Below, piece after piece: positions 26,027 through 37,108 of a DNA stretch of 64,000 nt. Source of the DNA: JAXMEQ01 sp046348225 (lineage in GTDB: Bacteria > Pseudomonadota > Gammaproteobacteria > Burkholderiales > Burkholderiaceae_C); the NCBI GenBank assembly GCA_046348225.1, contig JAXMEQ010000005.1:124001-188000 (forward strand), in the 5' to 3' direction. Numbering within the stretch: the stretch's first letter is position 1; every line of letters begins with the position of its first letter. Under the pieces are notes generated by a model that had not been told where the DNA came from, searched no databases, and saw only the letters and a program-made list of their open reading frames with translations. The translations under genes and the position numbers were made by a program.

Positions 26027-26039
26027 GCGCTGCCCAGTC

Positions 26040-26094
26040 GCTATCAATTTGATAGCGACTCACGCAGGCTCGGTGCAGGCCAGAGCCTGATTTT
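26040..26094 (+). repeat. 55-bp palindrome-headed interspersed repeat, copy 3
   Basis: This intergenic copy is close to consensus: stem GCTATCAATTTGATAGC (26040-26056), then ACTCACGCAGG ... GCCTGATTTT. It fills the whole gap between the convergent DUF3501 and ugpQ genes and may serve as their shared terminator. Confidence 0.88.
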
Positions 26095-26095
26095 C

Positions 26096-26847
26096 CTATG
26101 AGGCGGGGCTGAAAAGCTCGACCCGGTCGGTGATGATGCCGTCGGTGCCCAATGCGATCAGGCGCTGCGCGGCCCACTCGTCGTTGACGGTGTAGCTCAG
26201 GGTGCGGAAGCCGGCGCTCTGGGCCTGCGTCACGCTCGCGCGGTCCCACAGCGCGTGGTTGCAGACGATGGCCACGCAGTCCAGCGCCAGCGCGGTTTCC
26301 AGCCAGCCAGTCCACAGGGTGTCCAGCAGCAGGCCGCGCGGCAGTGCCGGTGCGCTGGCTTTGGCGCCCTGCAGCGCCTCGGGCCGGAAGGACGTGAGCA
26401 GCGGCGGCACCGCCGCGCCAGCCCAGAGGCGGGCCGCCTCGCGCGCCACCACCTCGCCGGTTTTTTCTTCGACGCCCGGCGTGGGCTTGATTTCAATGTT
26501 CAGCAGGTAGCCGTTGGCCAGGCAGTACCGGGCCACGTTGTCCAGCGTGGGCAGGGGCTCGCCCGCGTAGCCGCGTGAATGCCAGCTGCCGGCGTCCAGC
26601 TGCGACAGCGCTGCCCAGGGCTGGTCGCCGCCCATGCCCTTTCCGCTGGTGGTGCGCTCGAGCGTGGCGTCGTGCATCAGGAACACCACGCCGTCGGCCG
26701 ACAGCTTGGCGTCGCACTCGAACATGCGGTAACCATGCGCCGCGCCAAGCCGGAAGGCCGCCAGCGTGTTTTCGGGGGCGAGCTTGCCAGCGCCGCGATG
26801 GGCAATCCAGCGGGGGTAGGGCCAGGGGGCCATGCCAGGGGCCCGGC

Positions 26848-26851
<4 letters not shown>
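26096..26851 (-). CDS. ugpQ: Glycerophosphodiester phosphodiesterase
   Basis: The 251-residue cytoplasmic GDPD has the family signature [18 protein letters not shown], where His and Arg take part in catalysis, then [20 protein letters not shown] with metal-binding Glu/Asp and catalytic His. It hydrolyses glycerophosphodiesters to glycerol-3-phosphate plus alcohol. It is the last gene of the ugpBAEC operon and is ATGA-coupled to ugpC, the classic UgpQ position. The 55-bp repeat abuts its stop codon. Confidence 0.93.
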
Positions 26852-27851
<1,000 letters not shown>

Positions 27852-27852
<1 letters not shown>

Positions 27853-28706
27853 TATTTTTCCGTATCAACCAGACCCTTGACGAACCACTTCTGCATCAGC
27901 ATGACCACCAGCGCCGGTGGCAGCATGGCCAGGATGGCGGTGGCCATCACCACGTTCCATTCGACATAGACCTCGCCGAATATTGCGCGCTTGATGCCCA
28001 GCACCACCGGGTACATGTCCTCGTTGGTGGTGACCAGCAGCGGCCAGAGGTACTGGTTCCAGCCATAGATGAACTGGATCACAAACAGGGCCGCAATGCT
28101 GGTGCGCGACAGCGGCAGCAGCACGTCCTTGAAGAAGCGCATGGGGCCGGCGCCGTCCATGCGCGCAGCTTCCACCAGCTCGTCCGGTACGGTCAGGAAG
28201 AACTGGCGGAACAGGAAGGTGGCGGTGGCCGACGCAATCAGCGGCACCGTCAGGCCGGCATAGGTGTTGAGCATGTTCAGGTTCGACACCACGGCGTAAG
28301 TCGGGCCGATGCGCACTTCCACCGGCAGCATCAGGGTGACGAAGATCATCCAGAACACCAGGTTCTTCAGCGGGAAGCGGAAATACACGATGGCGAACGC
28401 CGACAGCAGCGAAATGACGATCTTGCCCACGGCAATGGTCACCGCGCTGACCAGGCTGACCCACAGCATGGGCGCCACCGGCGCGATGGTGGAGCCGCCA
28501 CTGGTCTTGCCGCCAAACAGCGCGAGCCGGTAGCTTTCCAGGAAGTTGCCGCCCGGCCACAGCGAGATCGGGTTGCTGGTGGCGATCTGCTCGGCCGTCT
28601 GGGTGGAGCCAATGAACGTGATGAACACCGGGAAGACCACGATCATGACCCCGGCTAGCAGGATCAGGTGCGAGAAGAAGTCGAGGATGGGATTGCGCTG
28701 GATCAT
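27852..28706 (-). CDS. ugpE: sn-glycerol-3-phosphate ABC transporter permease UgpE
   Basis: ATG 28706, ten bases after the ugpA stop, gives 284 residues ([17 protein letters not shown]). It has six predicted hydrophobic segments and the EAA loop [23 protein letters not shown] that docks to UgpC. The segment [20 protein letters not shown] is typical of UgpE/MalG permeases. It acts in the inner membrane with UgpA. Confidence 0.94.
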
Positions 28707-28716
28707 GGCGGCGGGT

Positions 28717-29601
28717 CTAGTAGTTGACCTTTTTCTCGACAAACTTGAACTGCGCGATGGTCAGGGCGATCACGATGACCATCAGGACCACCGACTGGGC
28801 AGCCGAGCCGCCCATGTCCTGCGCCTTGAAGCCGTCGTAGTACACCTTGTAGACGAGGATCGCGGTGTCCTTGCCGGGGCCCCCATGGGTGGCAGCATCC
28901 ACAATGGCGAAGGTGTCAAAGAAGGCGTAAACCACGTTGATCACCAGCAGGAAAAAGGTGGTGGGCGACAGCAGCGGGAACACGATGCTCCAGAAGCGCT
29001 TCCACGGCGTGGCGCCATCAATCGTGGCTGCTTCAATCAGCGAATGCGGTATCGACTGCAGGCCCGCCAGGAAGAACAGGAAGTTGTACGAGATCTGCTT
29101 CCACACGGCGGCCATCACGATCAGCGCCATGGCATGGTTGGCATTGAGCAGGTGGTCCCAGGGCAAGCCCATCTTCTGCAGCGCAAATGCCACGACGCCG
29201 TAGGGCGAGGCGAACATCATGAGCCACAGCACGCCCGCCACCACCGGCGCCACCGCGTACGGCCAGATCAGCAGTGTCTTGTAAACCGCAGCGCCGCGGA
29301 TCACGCGGTTGGCCATCACGGCCAGCAGCAGGGCGATCACCAGGCCCAGTGACGCCACCAGCAGCGAGAACACGGCCGTGGTCTTGAACGACGCAAGGTA
29401 GGTTTCGTCTGCGAACAACTGGCGGAAGTTGTCCAGGCCGACGAACTCGGCGGCCGTGGTACCGAAGGCGTCCTGCTGCAGCACGCTCTGGTACAGCGCC
29501 TGCCCGGCAGGCCAGAAGAAGAACACCAGGATGATGATCATCTGGGGTGCAATCAGCGCCCAGGGCAGCCAGGCTGATTTGAAGAGGACTCGTTTTTCCA
29601 T
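28717..29601 (-). CDS. ugpA: sn-glycerol-3-phosphate ABC transporter permease UgpA
   Basis: The 294-residue permease has an N-terminal membrane helix ([18 protein letters not shown]), five further hydrophobic segments and the EAA loop [20 protein letters not shown]. It forms the inner-membrane channel with UgpE. It is separated from ugpB by 71 bases that contain a strong hairpin, so it may be transcribed at a lower level than the binding-protein gene. Confidence 0.94.
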   Translation of the reverse strand: MEKRVLFKSAWLPWALIAPQMIIILVFFFWPAGQALYQSVLQQDAFGTTAAEFVGLDNFRQLFADETYLASFKTTAVFSLLVASLGLVIALLLAVMANRVIRGAAVYKTLLIWPYAVAPVVAGVLWLMMFASPYGVVAFALQKMGLPWDHLLNANHAMALIVMAAVWKQISYNFLFFLAGLQSIPHSLIEAATIDGATPWKRFWSIVFPLLSPTTFFLLVINVVYAFFDTFAIVDAATHGGPGKDTAILVYKVYYDGFKAQDMGGSAAQSVVLMVIVIALTIAQFKFVEKKVNY

Positions 29602-29616
29602 CGGGGCCTATTAAAG

Positions 29617-29640
29617 CAAACGGCGGCTTGCCGCCGTTTG
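29617..29640 (-). terminator. Perfect hairpin between ugpB and ugpA (attenuator or mRNA-stabilising stem)
   Basis: CAAACGGCGG-CTTG-CCGCCGTTTG forms a 10-bp perfect stem with a 4-base loop, 32 bases after the ugpB stop. No long T tract follows on the minus strand, so partial termination or protection of the ugpB message from exonucleases is more likely than full termination. Such stems commonly set a high binding-protein to permease ratio. Confidence 0.7.
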
Positions 29641-29672
29641 ACCGGTGCAAGCCGCCAGGGGAGGGCAGTGCG

Positions 29673-30980
29673 TCAGGACTTGCTGTTCGCCTTCTGGAAG
29701 CGCTCCAGCTGCTCGTTGCCGCGCTTCACGGCGGCGTCAAGTGCTTCCTTGGCGGTCTTCTTGCCGGCCCACACCTGTTCGAGTTCCTCGTCGTTGATGG
29801 TGCGGATCTGCACGAAGTTGCCCAGGCGGATGCCGCGCGACTTGTCAGTCGTCTTGCGGATCATCTGGGTGACGGACACGTCCGTGCCGGGGTTCTGCTT
29901 GTAGAAGTTGCTCTTCTCGGTCAGCTCGTAGGAGGCCTTGGTCAGCGGCAGGTAGCCGGTGCGCTGGTGGCTCTTGGCGGCTTCCTCGGCCTTGGACAGG
30001 TGGGCGAAGAACTGGGCCACGCCCTTGTATTCCGGGTCCTTCTTGCCCGACATGACCCACAGGCTGGCGCCACCGATCACGGTGTTCTGCGGTGCGCCGG
30101 GCACATCCGGGTAGTAGGGCAGGGCACCGATGCCCGAGGCGAACTTGCCGTTGCGCTTGATGTTGCCGTACAGCGCCGACGAGCCGGTGATCATGGCGCA
30201 TTCACCTGAAACGAAGGTCGCATCGGCGGCGTTGCCACGGCCCTTGTAGACGAACAGGCCGCTCTTGGCCATGTTGGCCAGGTTCTCGATGTGGCGCACA
30301 TGCAGCGGGCTGTTGAAGGTCAGGCGGGCGTCAATGCCGCGCATGCCGTTGCCCTTGGAGGCGAATTCGGTGTTGTGCCAGGCCGAGAAGCTCTCCAGCT
30401 GCGTCCAGCTCACCCAGCTGGTGGTGAACGGGCACTTGTGGCCGGAAGCCTTGAGCTTGGCGGCGGCCAGCGCCACCTCGGGCCAGGTGGTGGGCGGCTT
30501 CTCGGTGTCCAGGCCGGCAGCCTTGAAGGCGTCCTTGTTGTAGTGGAACACCGTCGTCGAGCTGTTGAACGGGAAGCTCAGCATCTGGCCGTTGGGGGCC
30601 GTGTAGTAGCCGGCCACGGCGGGCACATAGGCGTTGGCGTCAAAGGTCACGCCGGCCTTCTTCATGACCTCGCCCACCGGGACGATGGCGTTCTTGCTGG
30701 CCATCATGGTGGCGGTGCCGACCTCGAACACCTGCAGGATGTGCGGCGCATTGCCGGCCCGGAACGCGGCGATGGCGGCGGTCATGGACTCGTCGTAGCT
30801 GCCCTTGAAGGTCGGCACGATCTTGTAGTCCTTTTGGGTAGCATTGAAGTCCTTGGCGAGGTCGTTGACCCATTCGCCGAGGGCGCCACCCATGGAATGC
30901 CACCACTGTATTTCAGTCTGGGCCTGGGCGGGGAAAGCGATGAATGCGGCCAGTGCGGCAGCGGTGAGTTGCAGTTTCAT
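29673..30980 (-). CDS. ugpB: sn-glycerol-3-phosphate-binding periplasmic protein UgpB
   Basis: The ATG at 30980 gives 435 residues with a signal peptide MKLQLTAAALAAFIAFPAQA. The mature protein is a family-1 solute-binding protein: EIQWWHSMGGALGEWVNDLA at the N terminus, FNSSTTVFHYNKDAFKAAGL, and the UgpB-typical NPGTDVSVTQMIRK and RGIRLGNFVQIR near the C terminus. It captures glycerol-3-phosphate or its diesters in the periplasm for UgpAEC. It is divergent from the FAD/Fe-S oxidoreductase gene across 188 bases. Confidence 0.94.
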   Translation of the reverse strand: MKLQLTAAALAAFIAFPAQAQTEIQWWHSMGGALGEWVNDLAKDFNATQKDYKIVPTFKGSYDESMTAAIAAFRAGNAPHILQVFEVGTATMMASKNAIVPVGEVMKKAGVTFDANAYVPAVAGYYTAPNGQMLSFPFNSSTTVFHYNKDAFKAAGLDTEKPPTTWPEVALAAAKLKASGHKCPFTTSWVSWTQLESFSAWHNTEFASKGNGMRGIDARLTFNSPLHVRHIENLANMAKSGLFVYKGRGNAADATFVSGECAMITGSSALYGNIKRNGKFASGIGALPYYPDVPGAPQNTVIGGASLWVMSGKKDPEYKGVAQFFAHLSKAEEAAKSHQRTGYLPLTKASYELTEKSNFYKQNPGTDVSVTQMIRKTTDKSRGIRLGNFVQIRTINDEELEQVWAGKKTAKEALDAAVKRGNEQLERFQKANSKS

Positions 30981-31168
30981 GGGTACTCCTTGATTTGGAC
31001 GTCGCAGATTACGATGGATTTGTGACAGGCGATTTAACCTGTACCTGCAACGGCCCAACAAGCGGGATTTCCATGAGCCAAGTCCCTTTGGCGACCAGTC
31101 ATGTTGCACTGCGGTAACATCCGGCTTCAGCCGGGTGGTACGTTCTGGCTGAGCACTTCCAGGACCCG

Positions 31169-34100
31169 ATGAACGCCCCTACAACGCTCCACCAGCTCAT
31201 GGCCGCGGTCGACGACGCACCGCGCCTGCGCGAGATCCCCTACAACTACACCTCGTTCTCCGACCGCGAGATCGTGATCCGGTTGCTGGGCGCCCGCGCA
31301 TGGGACGTACTCAACCTGCTGCGCGAGGAGCGCCGCACCGGCCGCTCGGCCCGGATGCTCTATGAAGTGCTGGGGGACATCTGGGTGGTGCAGCGCAACC
31401 CCTACCTGCAGGACGACCTGCTGGACAACCCCAAACGCCGCCGCCAGCTGGTGGACGCACTGCAGCACCGGCTGCATGAGGTGGAGAAGCGCCGCGACCC
31501 GGCCGCCGACCGCGAGCGTGATGCATTGGTGGGCGAGCTGCTGGTGGCCGCGCATGGCGCCATCCGTGACTTTGACGCCGCCTTTACCGAAACCGCCGAG
31601 CTGCGCCGCAAGGCCCAGCGCGTGCTGGGCAAGCTCACAGCAAAAGACAACATCAAGTTCGACGGCCTGAGCCGCGTGTCGCACGTGACGGATGCGACCG
31701 ACTGGCGCGTGGAATACCCGTTTGTGGTGCTGACGCCCGACACCGAGGCCGAGATGGCCGGGCTGGTCAAGGGCTGTATCGATCTGGGTCTGACCATCAT
31801 TCCGCGCGGCGGCGGCACCGGCTACACCGGCGGTGCGATTCCCCTGACCTGGAAGAGCGCGGTCATCAACACCGAAAAGCTTGAGGCCATTACCGAGGTG
31901 CAGATGCTGCAGCTGCCGGGCGTGGCCGAGCCGGTGCCCACCATCTGGACCGAAGCGGGCGTGGTGACTCAGCGGGTGGCTGACGCGGCGGAGCGTAGCG
32001 GCTATGTGTTTGCCGTGGACCCGACCTCGGCCGAAGCATCCTGCATCGGCGGCAACATCGCGATGAACGCAGGCGGCAAGAAGGCCGTGCTGTGGGGGAC
32101 GGCGCTGGATAACCTGGCCGGCTGGCGCATGGTGACGCCGCAGGCGCAGTGGCTCGAAGTGACCCGGCTGAACCACAACCTCGGCAAGATCCACGACGCC
32201 GAACTGGCGAGCTTCGAGCTCAAGTACTTCGAGGCCGATGGCAAGACGCCGATCCGCACCGAGCGGCTGGACATCCCGGGCCGCAGCTTCCGCAAGGAGG
32301 GCTTGGGCAAGGACGTGACCGACAAGTTCCTCAGCGGCCTGCCCGGCATCCAGAAAGAGGGCTGCGACGGCCTGATCACCAGCGGCCGCTGGGTGGTGCA
32401 CCGCATGCCCGCCCACACCCGCACCGTGTGCCTGGAGTTCTTTGGCAACGCCCGCGACGCCGTGCCCAGCATTGTGGAAATCAAGGACTTCATGTTCGCC
32501 GAGCAGAAGCGCTCGGGCGTGGTTCTGGCCGGGCTGGAGCACCTGGACGACCGCTACCTCAAGGCCGTGGGCTATGCCACCAAGAGCAAGCGTGGCGGCT
32601 TCCCCAAGATGGTGCTGGTGGGGGACATTGCCGGCGATGACGCCGATGCCGTGGCGCGGGCCACCTCGGAGGTGGTGCGCATCGCCAATTCGCGCAGCGG
32701 CGAGGGCTTTGTGGCCATCAGCCCCGAGGCGCGTAAGAAGTTCTGGCTGGACCGCAAGCGCACGGCGGCCATCAGCAAGCACACCAACGCCTTCAAGATC
32801 AACGAGGACGTGGTCATTCCGCTGCCGCGCATGGCCGAGTACACCGACGGCATCGAGCGCATCAACATTGAGCTGAGCCTGCGCAACAAGATCCGCCTGG
32901 CCGACGAGCTGACGAGCTTTTTCACCCGTGGCAACCTGCCCCTGGGCAAGGGCGACGACGCCAGCGAAATCCCGTCTGCCGAGCTGCTGGAAGACCGGGT
33001 GGCCCAGGCCGTGGCACTGATTGGCGAGGTGCGCACCCTGTGGCAGGGCTGGCTGGCGCAGGCCGACGCGCTGTTCCCCCAACTGCAGGACCACACCCTG
33101 CGCGCCAGCTGGAAGACCCAGATCCGCGCACCGCTGCAGAACATCTTTGCGGGCTCCGCATTCCAGCCCATCCTGGACGAATGCACCGCCATCCACAAGC
33201 GCGTGCTCAAGGGCCGGGTGTGGGTGGCGCTGCACATGCACGCGGGCGACGGCAACGTGCACACCAACATCCCGGTCAACAGCGACGACTATGAAATGCT
33301 GCAGACAGCGCATGAGGCCGTCAAGCGCATCATGGTGCTGGCGCGCTCGCTGGACGGCGTGATCTCGGGCGAGCATGGCATCGGCATCACTAAGCTGGAG
33401 TTCCTGACCGACGCCGAGCTGCAGCCGTTCACCGACTACAAGCGCCGGGTCGACCCGGAAGGCCGTTTCAACAAGGGCAAGTTGCTACGAAATCAGGAGC
33501 ACCTCACGCAGTCTGGAAGCGGGCTGGAGGCTGATTTGACCAACGCCTACACTCCCAGTTTCGGCCTCATGGGGCATGAGTCGCTGATCATGCAGCAAAG
33601 CGACATCGGGGCCATCGCCGACAGCGTGAAGGACTGCCTGCGCTGCGGCAAGTGCAAACCGGTGTGTGCCACCCATGTGCCGCGTGCCAACCTGCTGTAC
33701 AGCCCGCGCAACAAGATCCTGGCCACCTCGCTGCTGGTGGAGGCCTTCCTGTACGAGGAGCAGACCCGCCGCGGCGTGAGCATCAAGCACTGGGAAGAAT
33801 TTGAAGACGTTGCCGACCACTGCACGGTGTGCCACAAGTGCTTGTCCCCCTGCCCGGTGAAGATCGACTTTGGCGACGTGTCCATGAACATGCGCAACCT
33901 GTTGCGCAAGATGGGCAAGAAGTCGTTCCGCCCCGGCAACGCGGCCGCCATGCTGATGCTCAACGCCACCAGCCCCGAGACCATCAAGCTCATGCGCAGT
34001 GCGATGGTGGACGTGGGCTTCAAGGTGCAACGACTGGCCAACAAGCTGCTGCGCGTGGCGGCCCGGCGCCAGACGGCGCGGCCGGCGGCGACCGTGGGCA

Positions 34101-35047
34101 AGGCGCCGGTCAAGGAGCAGGTGATCCACTTCATCAACAAGCAGCTGCCCGGCGGCCTGCCCAAGAAGACGGCGCGCGCCCTGCTGGACATCGAGGACAA
34201 GGACTACGTGCCCATCATCCGCAACCCGCAGGCCACCACGGCCGAGACGGAGGCGGTGTTCTATTTCCCGGGCTGCGGCTCCGAGCGGCTGTTCTCGCAG
34301 GTGGGGCTGGCCACGCAGGCCATGCTCTGGCATGCGGGTGTGCAGACGGTGCTGCCACCGGGCTACCTGTGCTGCGGGTACCCACAGCGTGGCAGCGGGC
34401 AGTTTGACAAGGCTGAAAAGATCATCACCGACAACCGGGTGCTCTTCCACCGTGTGGCCAACACGCTCAACTACCTGGACATCAAGACCGTGGTGGTCAG
34501 CTGCGGCACCTGCTACGACCAGCTGCAGGGTTACAAGTTTGAGGACATCTTCCCCGGCTGCCGCATCATCGACATCCACGAATACCTGCTGGAAAAGGGC
34601 ATCACGCTCGCTGGCGGCAAGGCCTACCTGTACCACGACCCCTGCCACAGCCCCATGAAGCTGCAGGAGCCCATGAAGACGGTGAAGGCGCTGGTGGGCG
34701 ACAACGTGCTCAAGAACGAGCGCTGCTGTGGCGAATCGGGAACGCTGGGCGTCACCCGGCCCGACATCGCCACGCAGGTGCGCTTCCGCAAGGAAGAGGA
34801 GCTGCGCAAGGGCGAGGCGGCGCTGCGCAGCAGCGGCCAGGTGGCGGCGGACGCCGATGTGAAGATCCTGACCAGCTGCCCGAGCTGCCTGCAAGGCCTG
34901 ACGCGTTACGGCAACGACCTCAACAACGGCCTGCTGGAGGCGGACTACATCGTGGTCGAGATGGCCAACCAGATCCTGGGCAAGGACTGGATGCCGGCCT
35001 ATGTGGCCGCTGCCAACAACGGCGGCATCGAACGCGTGCTGGTCTGA
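31169..35047 (+). CDS. Large FAD-linked oxidoreductase with DUF3683 N-terminal and Fe-S/CCG C-terminal domains
   Basis: The 1292-residue fusion has three parts. Residues about 1-170 match DUF3683 ([21 protein letters not shown]). Residues about 170-770 are a GlcD/D-lactate dehydrogenase-type FAD domain ([39 protein letters not shown]). The C terminus has two 4Fe-4S motifs ([28 protein letters not shown]) and two CCG domains ([23 protein letters not shown]). It should oxidise a 2-hydroxyacid and pass electrons through Fe-S centres to a membrane carrier. Residues 773-790, the linker between the FAD and Fe-S parts, are encoded by a 55-bp repeat copy. The HIT gene overlaps its last base. Confidence 0.88.
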   Translation: MNAPTTLHQLMAAVDDAPRLREIPYNYTSFSDREIVIRLLGARAWDVLNLLREERRTGRSARMLYEVLGDIWVVQRNPYLQDDLLDNPKRRRQLVDALQHRLHEVEKRRDPAADRERDALVGELLVAAHGAIRDFDAAFTETAELRRKAQRVLGKLTAKDNIKFDGLSRVSHVTDATDWRVEYPFVVLTPDTEAEMAGLVKGCIDLGLTIIPRGGGTGYTGGAIPLTWKSAVINTEKLEAITEVQMLQLPGVAEPVPTIWTEAGVVTQRVADAAERSGYVFAVDPTSAEASCIGGNIAMNAGGKKAVLWGTALDNLAGWRMVTPQAQWLEVTRLNHNLGKIHDAELASFELKYFEADGKTPIRTERLDIPGRSFRKEGLGKDVTDKFLSGLPGIQKEGCDGLITSGRWVVHRMPAHTRTVCLEFFGNARDAVPSIVEIKDFMFAEQKRSGVVLAGLEHLDDRYLKAVGYATKSKRGGFPKMVLVGDIAGDDADAVARATSEVVRIANSRSGEGFVAISPEARKKFWLDRKRTAAISKHTNAFKINEDVVIPLPRMAEYTDGIERINIELSLRNKIRLADELTSFFTRGNLPLGKGDDASEIPSAELLEDRVAQAVALIGEVRTLWQGWLAQADALFPQLQDHTLRASWKTQIRAPLQNIFAGSAFQPILDECTAIHKRVLKGRVWVALHMHAGDGNVHTNIPVNSDDYEMLQTAHEAVKRIMVLARSLDGVISGEHGIGITKLEFLTDAELQPFTDYKRRVDPEGRFNKGKLLRNQEHLTQSGSGLEADLTNAYTPSFGLMGHESLIMQQSDIGAIADSVKDCLRCGKCKPVCATHVPRANLLYSPRNKILATSLLVEAFLYEEQTRRGVSIKHWEEFEDVADHCTVCHKCLSPCPVKIDFGDVSMNMRNLLRKMGKKSFRPGNAAAMLMLNATSPETIKLMRSAMVDVGFKVQRLANKLLRVAARRQTARPAATVGKAPVKEQVIHFINKQLPGGLPKKTARALLDIEDKDYVPIIRNPQATTAETEAVFYFPGCGSERLFSQVGLATQAMLWHAGVQTVLPPGYLCCGYPQRGSGQFDKAEKIITDNRVLFHRVANTLNYLDIKTVVVSCGTCYDQLQGYKFEDIFPGCRIIDIHEYLLEKGITLAGGKAYLYHDPCHSPMKLQEPMKTVKALVGDNVLKNERCCGESGTLGVTRPDIATQVRFRKEEELRKGEAALRSSGQVAADADVKILTSCPSCLQGLTRYGNDLNNGLLEADYIVVEMANQILGKDWMPAYVAAANNGGIERVLV
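33484..33538 (+). repeat. 55-bp interspersed repeat, copy 4, in frame inside the FAD/Fe-S oxidoreductase
   Basis: The copy begins GCTACGAAATCAGGAGC and continues ACCTCACGCAGTCTGGAAGC with GGGCTGGAGGCTGATTTG. Read from 33485 it encodes [18 protein letters not shown]. In this frame the near-consensus stem would read CTA TCA ATT TGA TAG; here it is CTA CGA AAT CAG GAG, so both stops are gone. Confidence 0.85.
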
Positions 35048-35484
35048 TGCAGCAGCCCGGCTGCCCGCTGTGCGACGCCGAGGGCGGTGCGCTGGTCTGG
35101 CAGTCACCGTGGCTGCGCGTCATCCGGGCCGAGGAGGCCGGGTTTCCGGCGTTTTACCGGGTGGTGTGGGCGGCCCATGTGGCGGAGCTGTCGGACCTGT
35201 CCGGGCCAGACCGCCAGCGCTGCCTGGACGCGGTGGTGGCCGTCGAGCAGGCCCTGCGCGAACACCTGCAACCCGCCAAGATCAACCTGGCCGCCCTGGG
35301 TAACATGGTGCCGCACCTGCACTGGCATGTGATTGCGCGCTTTGACTGGGACAGCCATTTCCCGGCGCCGGTTTGGGCGGCGGCCCGGCGTGAAGCGCCC
35401 GCCGCGCTGCTGGCAGAGGTTGTCGCCAGACGGGCCGCGCTGGAGACGGCGATGGCGGCACGCCTGGAAGCCCTGCCTGCTTAA
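35047..35484 (+). CDS. HIT-family (histidine triad) nucleotide-binding hydrolase
   Basis: This 145-residue protein has the triad-like HLHWHV (His90, His92, His94) close to the C-terminal third and an N-terminal CPLC pair. It resembles the small HIT hydrolases that act on adenosine phosphoramidates or dinucleotides. The usual motif H-x-H-x-H-x-x is present through ARF. The ATG overlaps the last base of the upstream stop (TGATG), so it is cotranscribed with the oxidoreductase. Substrate unknown. Confidence 0.86.
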   Translation: MQQPGCPLCDAEGGALVWQSPWLRVIRAEEAGFPAFYRVVWAAHVAELSDLSGPDRQRCLDAVVAVEQALREHLQPAKINLAALGNMVPHLHWHVIARFDWDSHFPAPVWAAARREAPAALLAEVVARRAALETAMAARLEALPA

Positions 35485-35647
35485 ATCGCTGCGGTTCGTG
35501 AAATTCTCACGCTTGGGCAGCAGGTGGGGTGATTCGGGTTAGAGTTTGCAGCTAGCCCAATGGGTAAAAACCACCTACAGTTTGGGTGTTTGTTCGACGC
35601 GCCGGGCCACGCCACGGCGGATGGCCGCAAAGGTTCTGGAGGTTGCG

Positions 35648-37027
35648 ATGCTTGCCCGATATGTCCACGCCAGTCGTTTGGCGCCCGTTGCTTTGGGTGT
35701 TGGCCTGCTGCTGGCTGCCGTTGGCGCGCAGGCACAGCTGGCCGGCGAGGTTGAGTTTGCCCGTGGGGTCGGGTTCGCCCAGACGCCGGGCCAGACCCCT
35801 CGCACCCTGGGCAAGGGGCTGGAACTCAAGGAAGGCGACCGCCTGACCACCGCCGATGGTGCGTCGGCCATCATCAAGCTGGCCGACGGCACCCGGATGA
35901 CCGTGCGCCCCAACTCCGAGCTGGTGTTGTCGCAGTACCAGTTCAAGGAAAACGCAAACGACAACAACATGCTCATGCAGCTGGTGCGGGGTGGTTTCCG
36001 CGCTGTCACCGGCCTGATTTCCAAGAGCTCGCCGAACGCTGCCCGGGTACAGACCAACACCGCCACCATCGGCATCCGTGGCACCGACTTCGACGCACGC
36101 GTCTGTACGCGGGACTGCGGCACCGAGTCTTCCAAGGTCACGGAAAACTCCCGTCCCAATGAAGTGCTGGCCAGCGCCAAGGTGGTCTCGGCCCAGGGAG
36201 AGGTTAACGCGCTGGACGCTGCCGGGCAGCGCCGCCGGCTGGTGGATGGCGGCAGCATCTATCCGGGTGACACGGTGGAAACCGGCGCCGGCACGCGTGC
36301 CGTGCTCGCCTTTCGCGACGAGAGCCGCCTGACATTGGGTTCCGGCACACGGTTCCGCGTCGACAATTTTGTTTTTGACGAGAAGAACGCAGGTGAAGGC
36401 CGTTTCCTGGTGTCGCTGCTGCGCGGCTCGGTGCGGGCACTCACCGGCCTGATTGCCAAGGCGAACAACCGCAACGTCGGCTTCAGCACGGCCACGGCCA
36501 CCATTGGCATCCGGGGCACCGGTGTCGACATCAATTGCACGGGCGCCTGTGCCGGGGAGACCGGCGGTGGCGCCGATTCCGGTCTGACGCTGTTCACCTG
36601 GCTGGGCTCCGTCGCGGTGACGCCACAAGGTCAGACGGCGCTGCAACTGTTGCAGGCTGGCCAGGGCCTGTTCATTTCGCCGACGGGCATCCGGCCCATT
36701 GCCTCGCAGCCCCCGATCGACGGTCCGCGGCCCGATACCGTCAATGTGCCGGCCAAGCTGTTCTCCCGCGACAACGTGTCGGATTCGCAGGAAGGCCTGT
36801 TCGTGTTCGTGCGTGACGGGCACATTGAAGTCGCCAGCAAGAACGAAGTGCTGCATCTGGGCAAGGGCGAGGCGGGCTTTGCCGGCAACGATGGCAACAC
36901 GGCGCGGCCCAACTCCATCCCCAAATTCATCGAGTTTGACAAGCTGCCTTTGCCGACCACCAAGAACCCCCTGCTGGTCAGTGTTCTCGCAGATTCGGGT
37001 ATCAAACCGTCGACGGTATGCAAGTGA
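35648..37027 (+). CDS. Exported protein with two tandem FecR domains
   Basis: ATG 35648 has GGAGG five bases upstream and gives 459 residues with a signal peptide (LAPVALGVGLLLAAVGAQAQ). Two FecR modules repeat within it: residues about 62-157 (LTTADGASAIIKLADGTRMT ... ATIGIRGTDFDARVCTRDC) and about 199-301 (GDTVETGAGTRAVLAFRDES ... ATIGIRGTGVDINCTGAC). Each ends in ATIGIRGT followed by a C-x3-C pair. FecR domains of this kind occur in periplasmic or surface proteins. It lies 81 bases before a TpsB transporter gene on the same strand; no TpsA gene is present. Confidence 0.85.
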   Translation: MLARYVHASRLAPVALGVGLLLAAVGAQAQLAGEVEFARGVGFAQTPGQTPRTLGKGLELKEGDRLTTADGASAIIKLADGTRMTVRPNSELVLSQYQFKENANDNNMLMQLVRGGFRAVTGLISKSSPNAARVQTNTATIGIRGTDFDARVCTRDCGTESSKVTENSRPNEVLASAKVVSAQGEVNALDAAGQRRRLVDGGSIYPGDTVETGAGTRAVLAFRDESRLTLGSGTRFRVDNFVFDEKNAGEGRFLVSLLRGSVRALTGLIAKANNRNVGFSTATATIGIRGTGVDINCTGACAGETGGGADSGLTLFTWLGSVAVTPQGQTALQLLQAGQGLFISPTGIRPIASQPPIDGPRPDTVNVPAKLFSRDNVSDSQEGLFVFVRDGHIEVASKNEVLHLGKGEAGFAGNDGNTARPNSIPKFIEFDKLPLPTTKNPLLVSVLADSGIKPSTVCK

Positions 37028-37073
37028 ACTGGCGTCCCCGCGTGACAAACGTGGGGATGCGATGCGACAATTT

Positions 37074-37091
37074 GGTCAGTGTGGACTGACC
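37074..37091 (+). other. Hairpin just upstream of the TpsB start
   Basis: GGTCAG-TGTGGA-CTGACC is a 6-bp stem with 6-base loop ending 17 bases before the ATG. A second imperfect stem (TCCCCGCG with CGTGGGGA, about 37034-37056) lies upstream. They could temper translation of the barrel protein or partly terminate the FecR message. Confidence 0.45.
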
Positions 37092-37108
37092 TCACGGGGT
37101 AATACAGA

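Noticed and set aside
31015..31050. Pho-box-like CTGTCAC upstream of ugpB (minus strand)
   Set aside because: Only one half-site matches; the second is poor. Phosphate control of ugp is plausible from the family but not supported here.
34310..34350. CCACGCAGGCCATGCTCTGG resembling the repeat tail in the oxidoreductase gene
   Set aside because: No palindromic head in register, and the codons belong to a conserved CCG-domain stretch.
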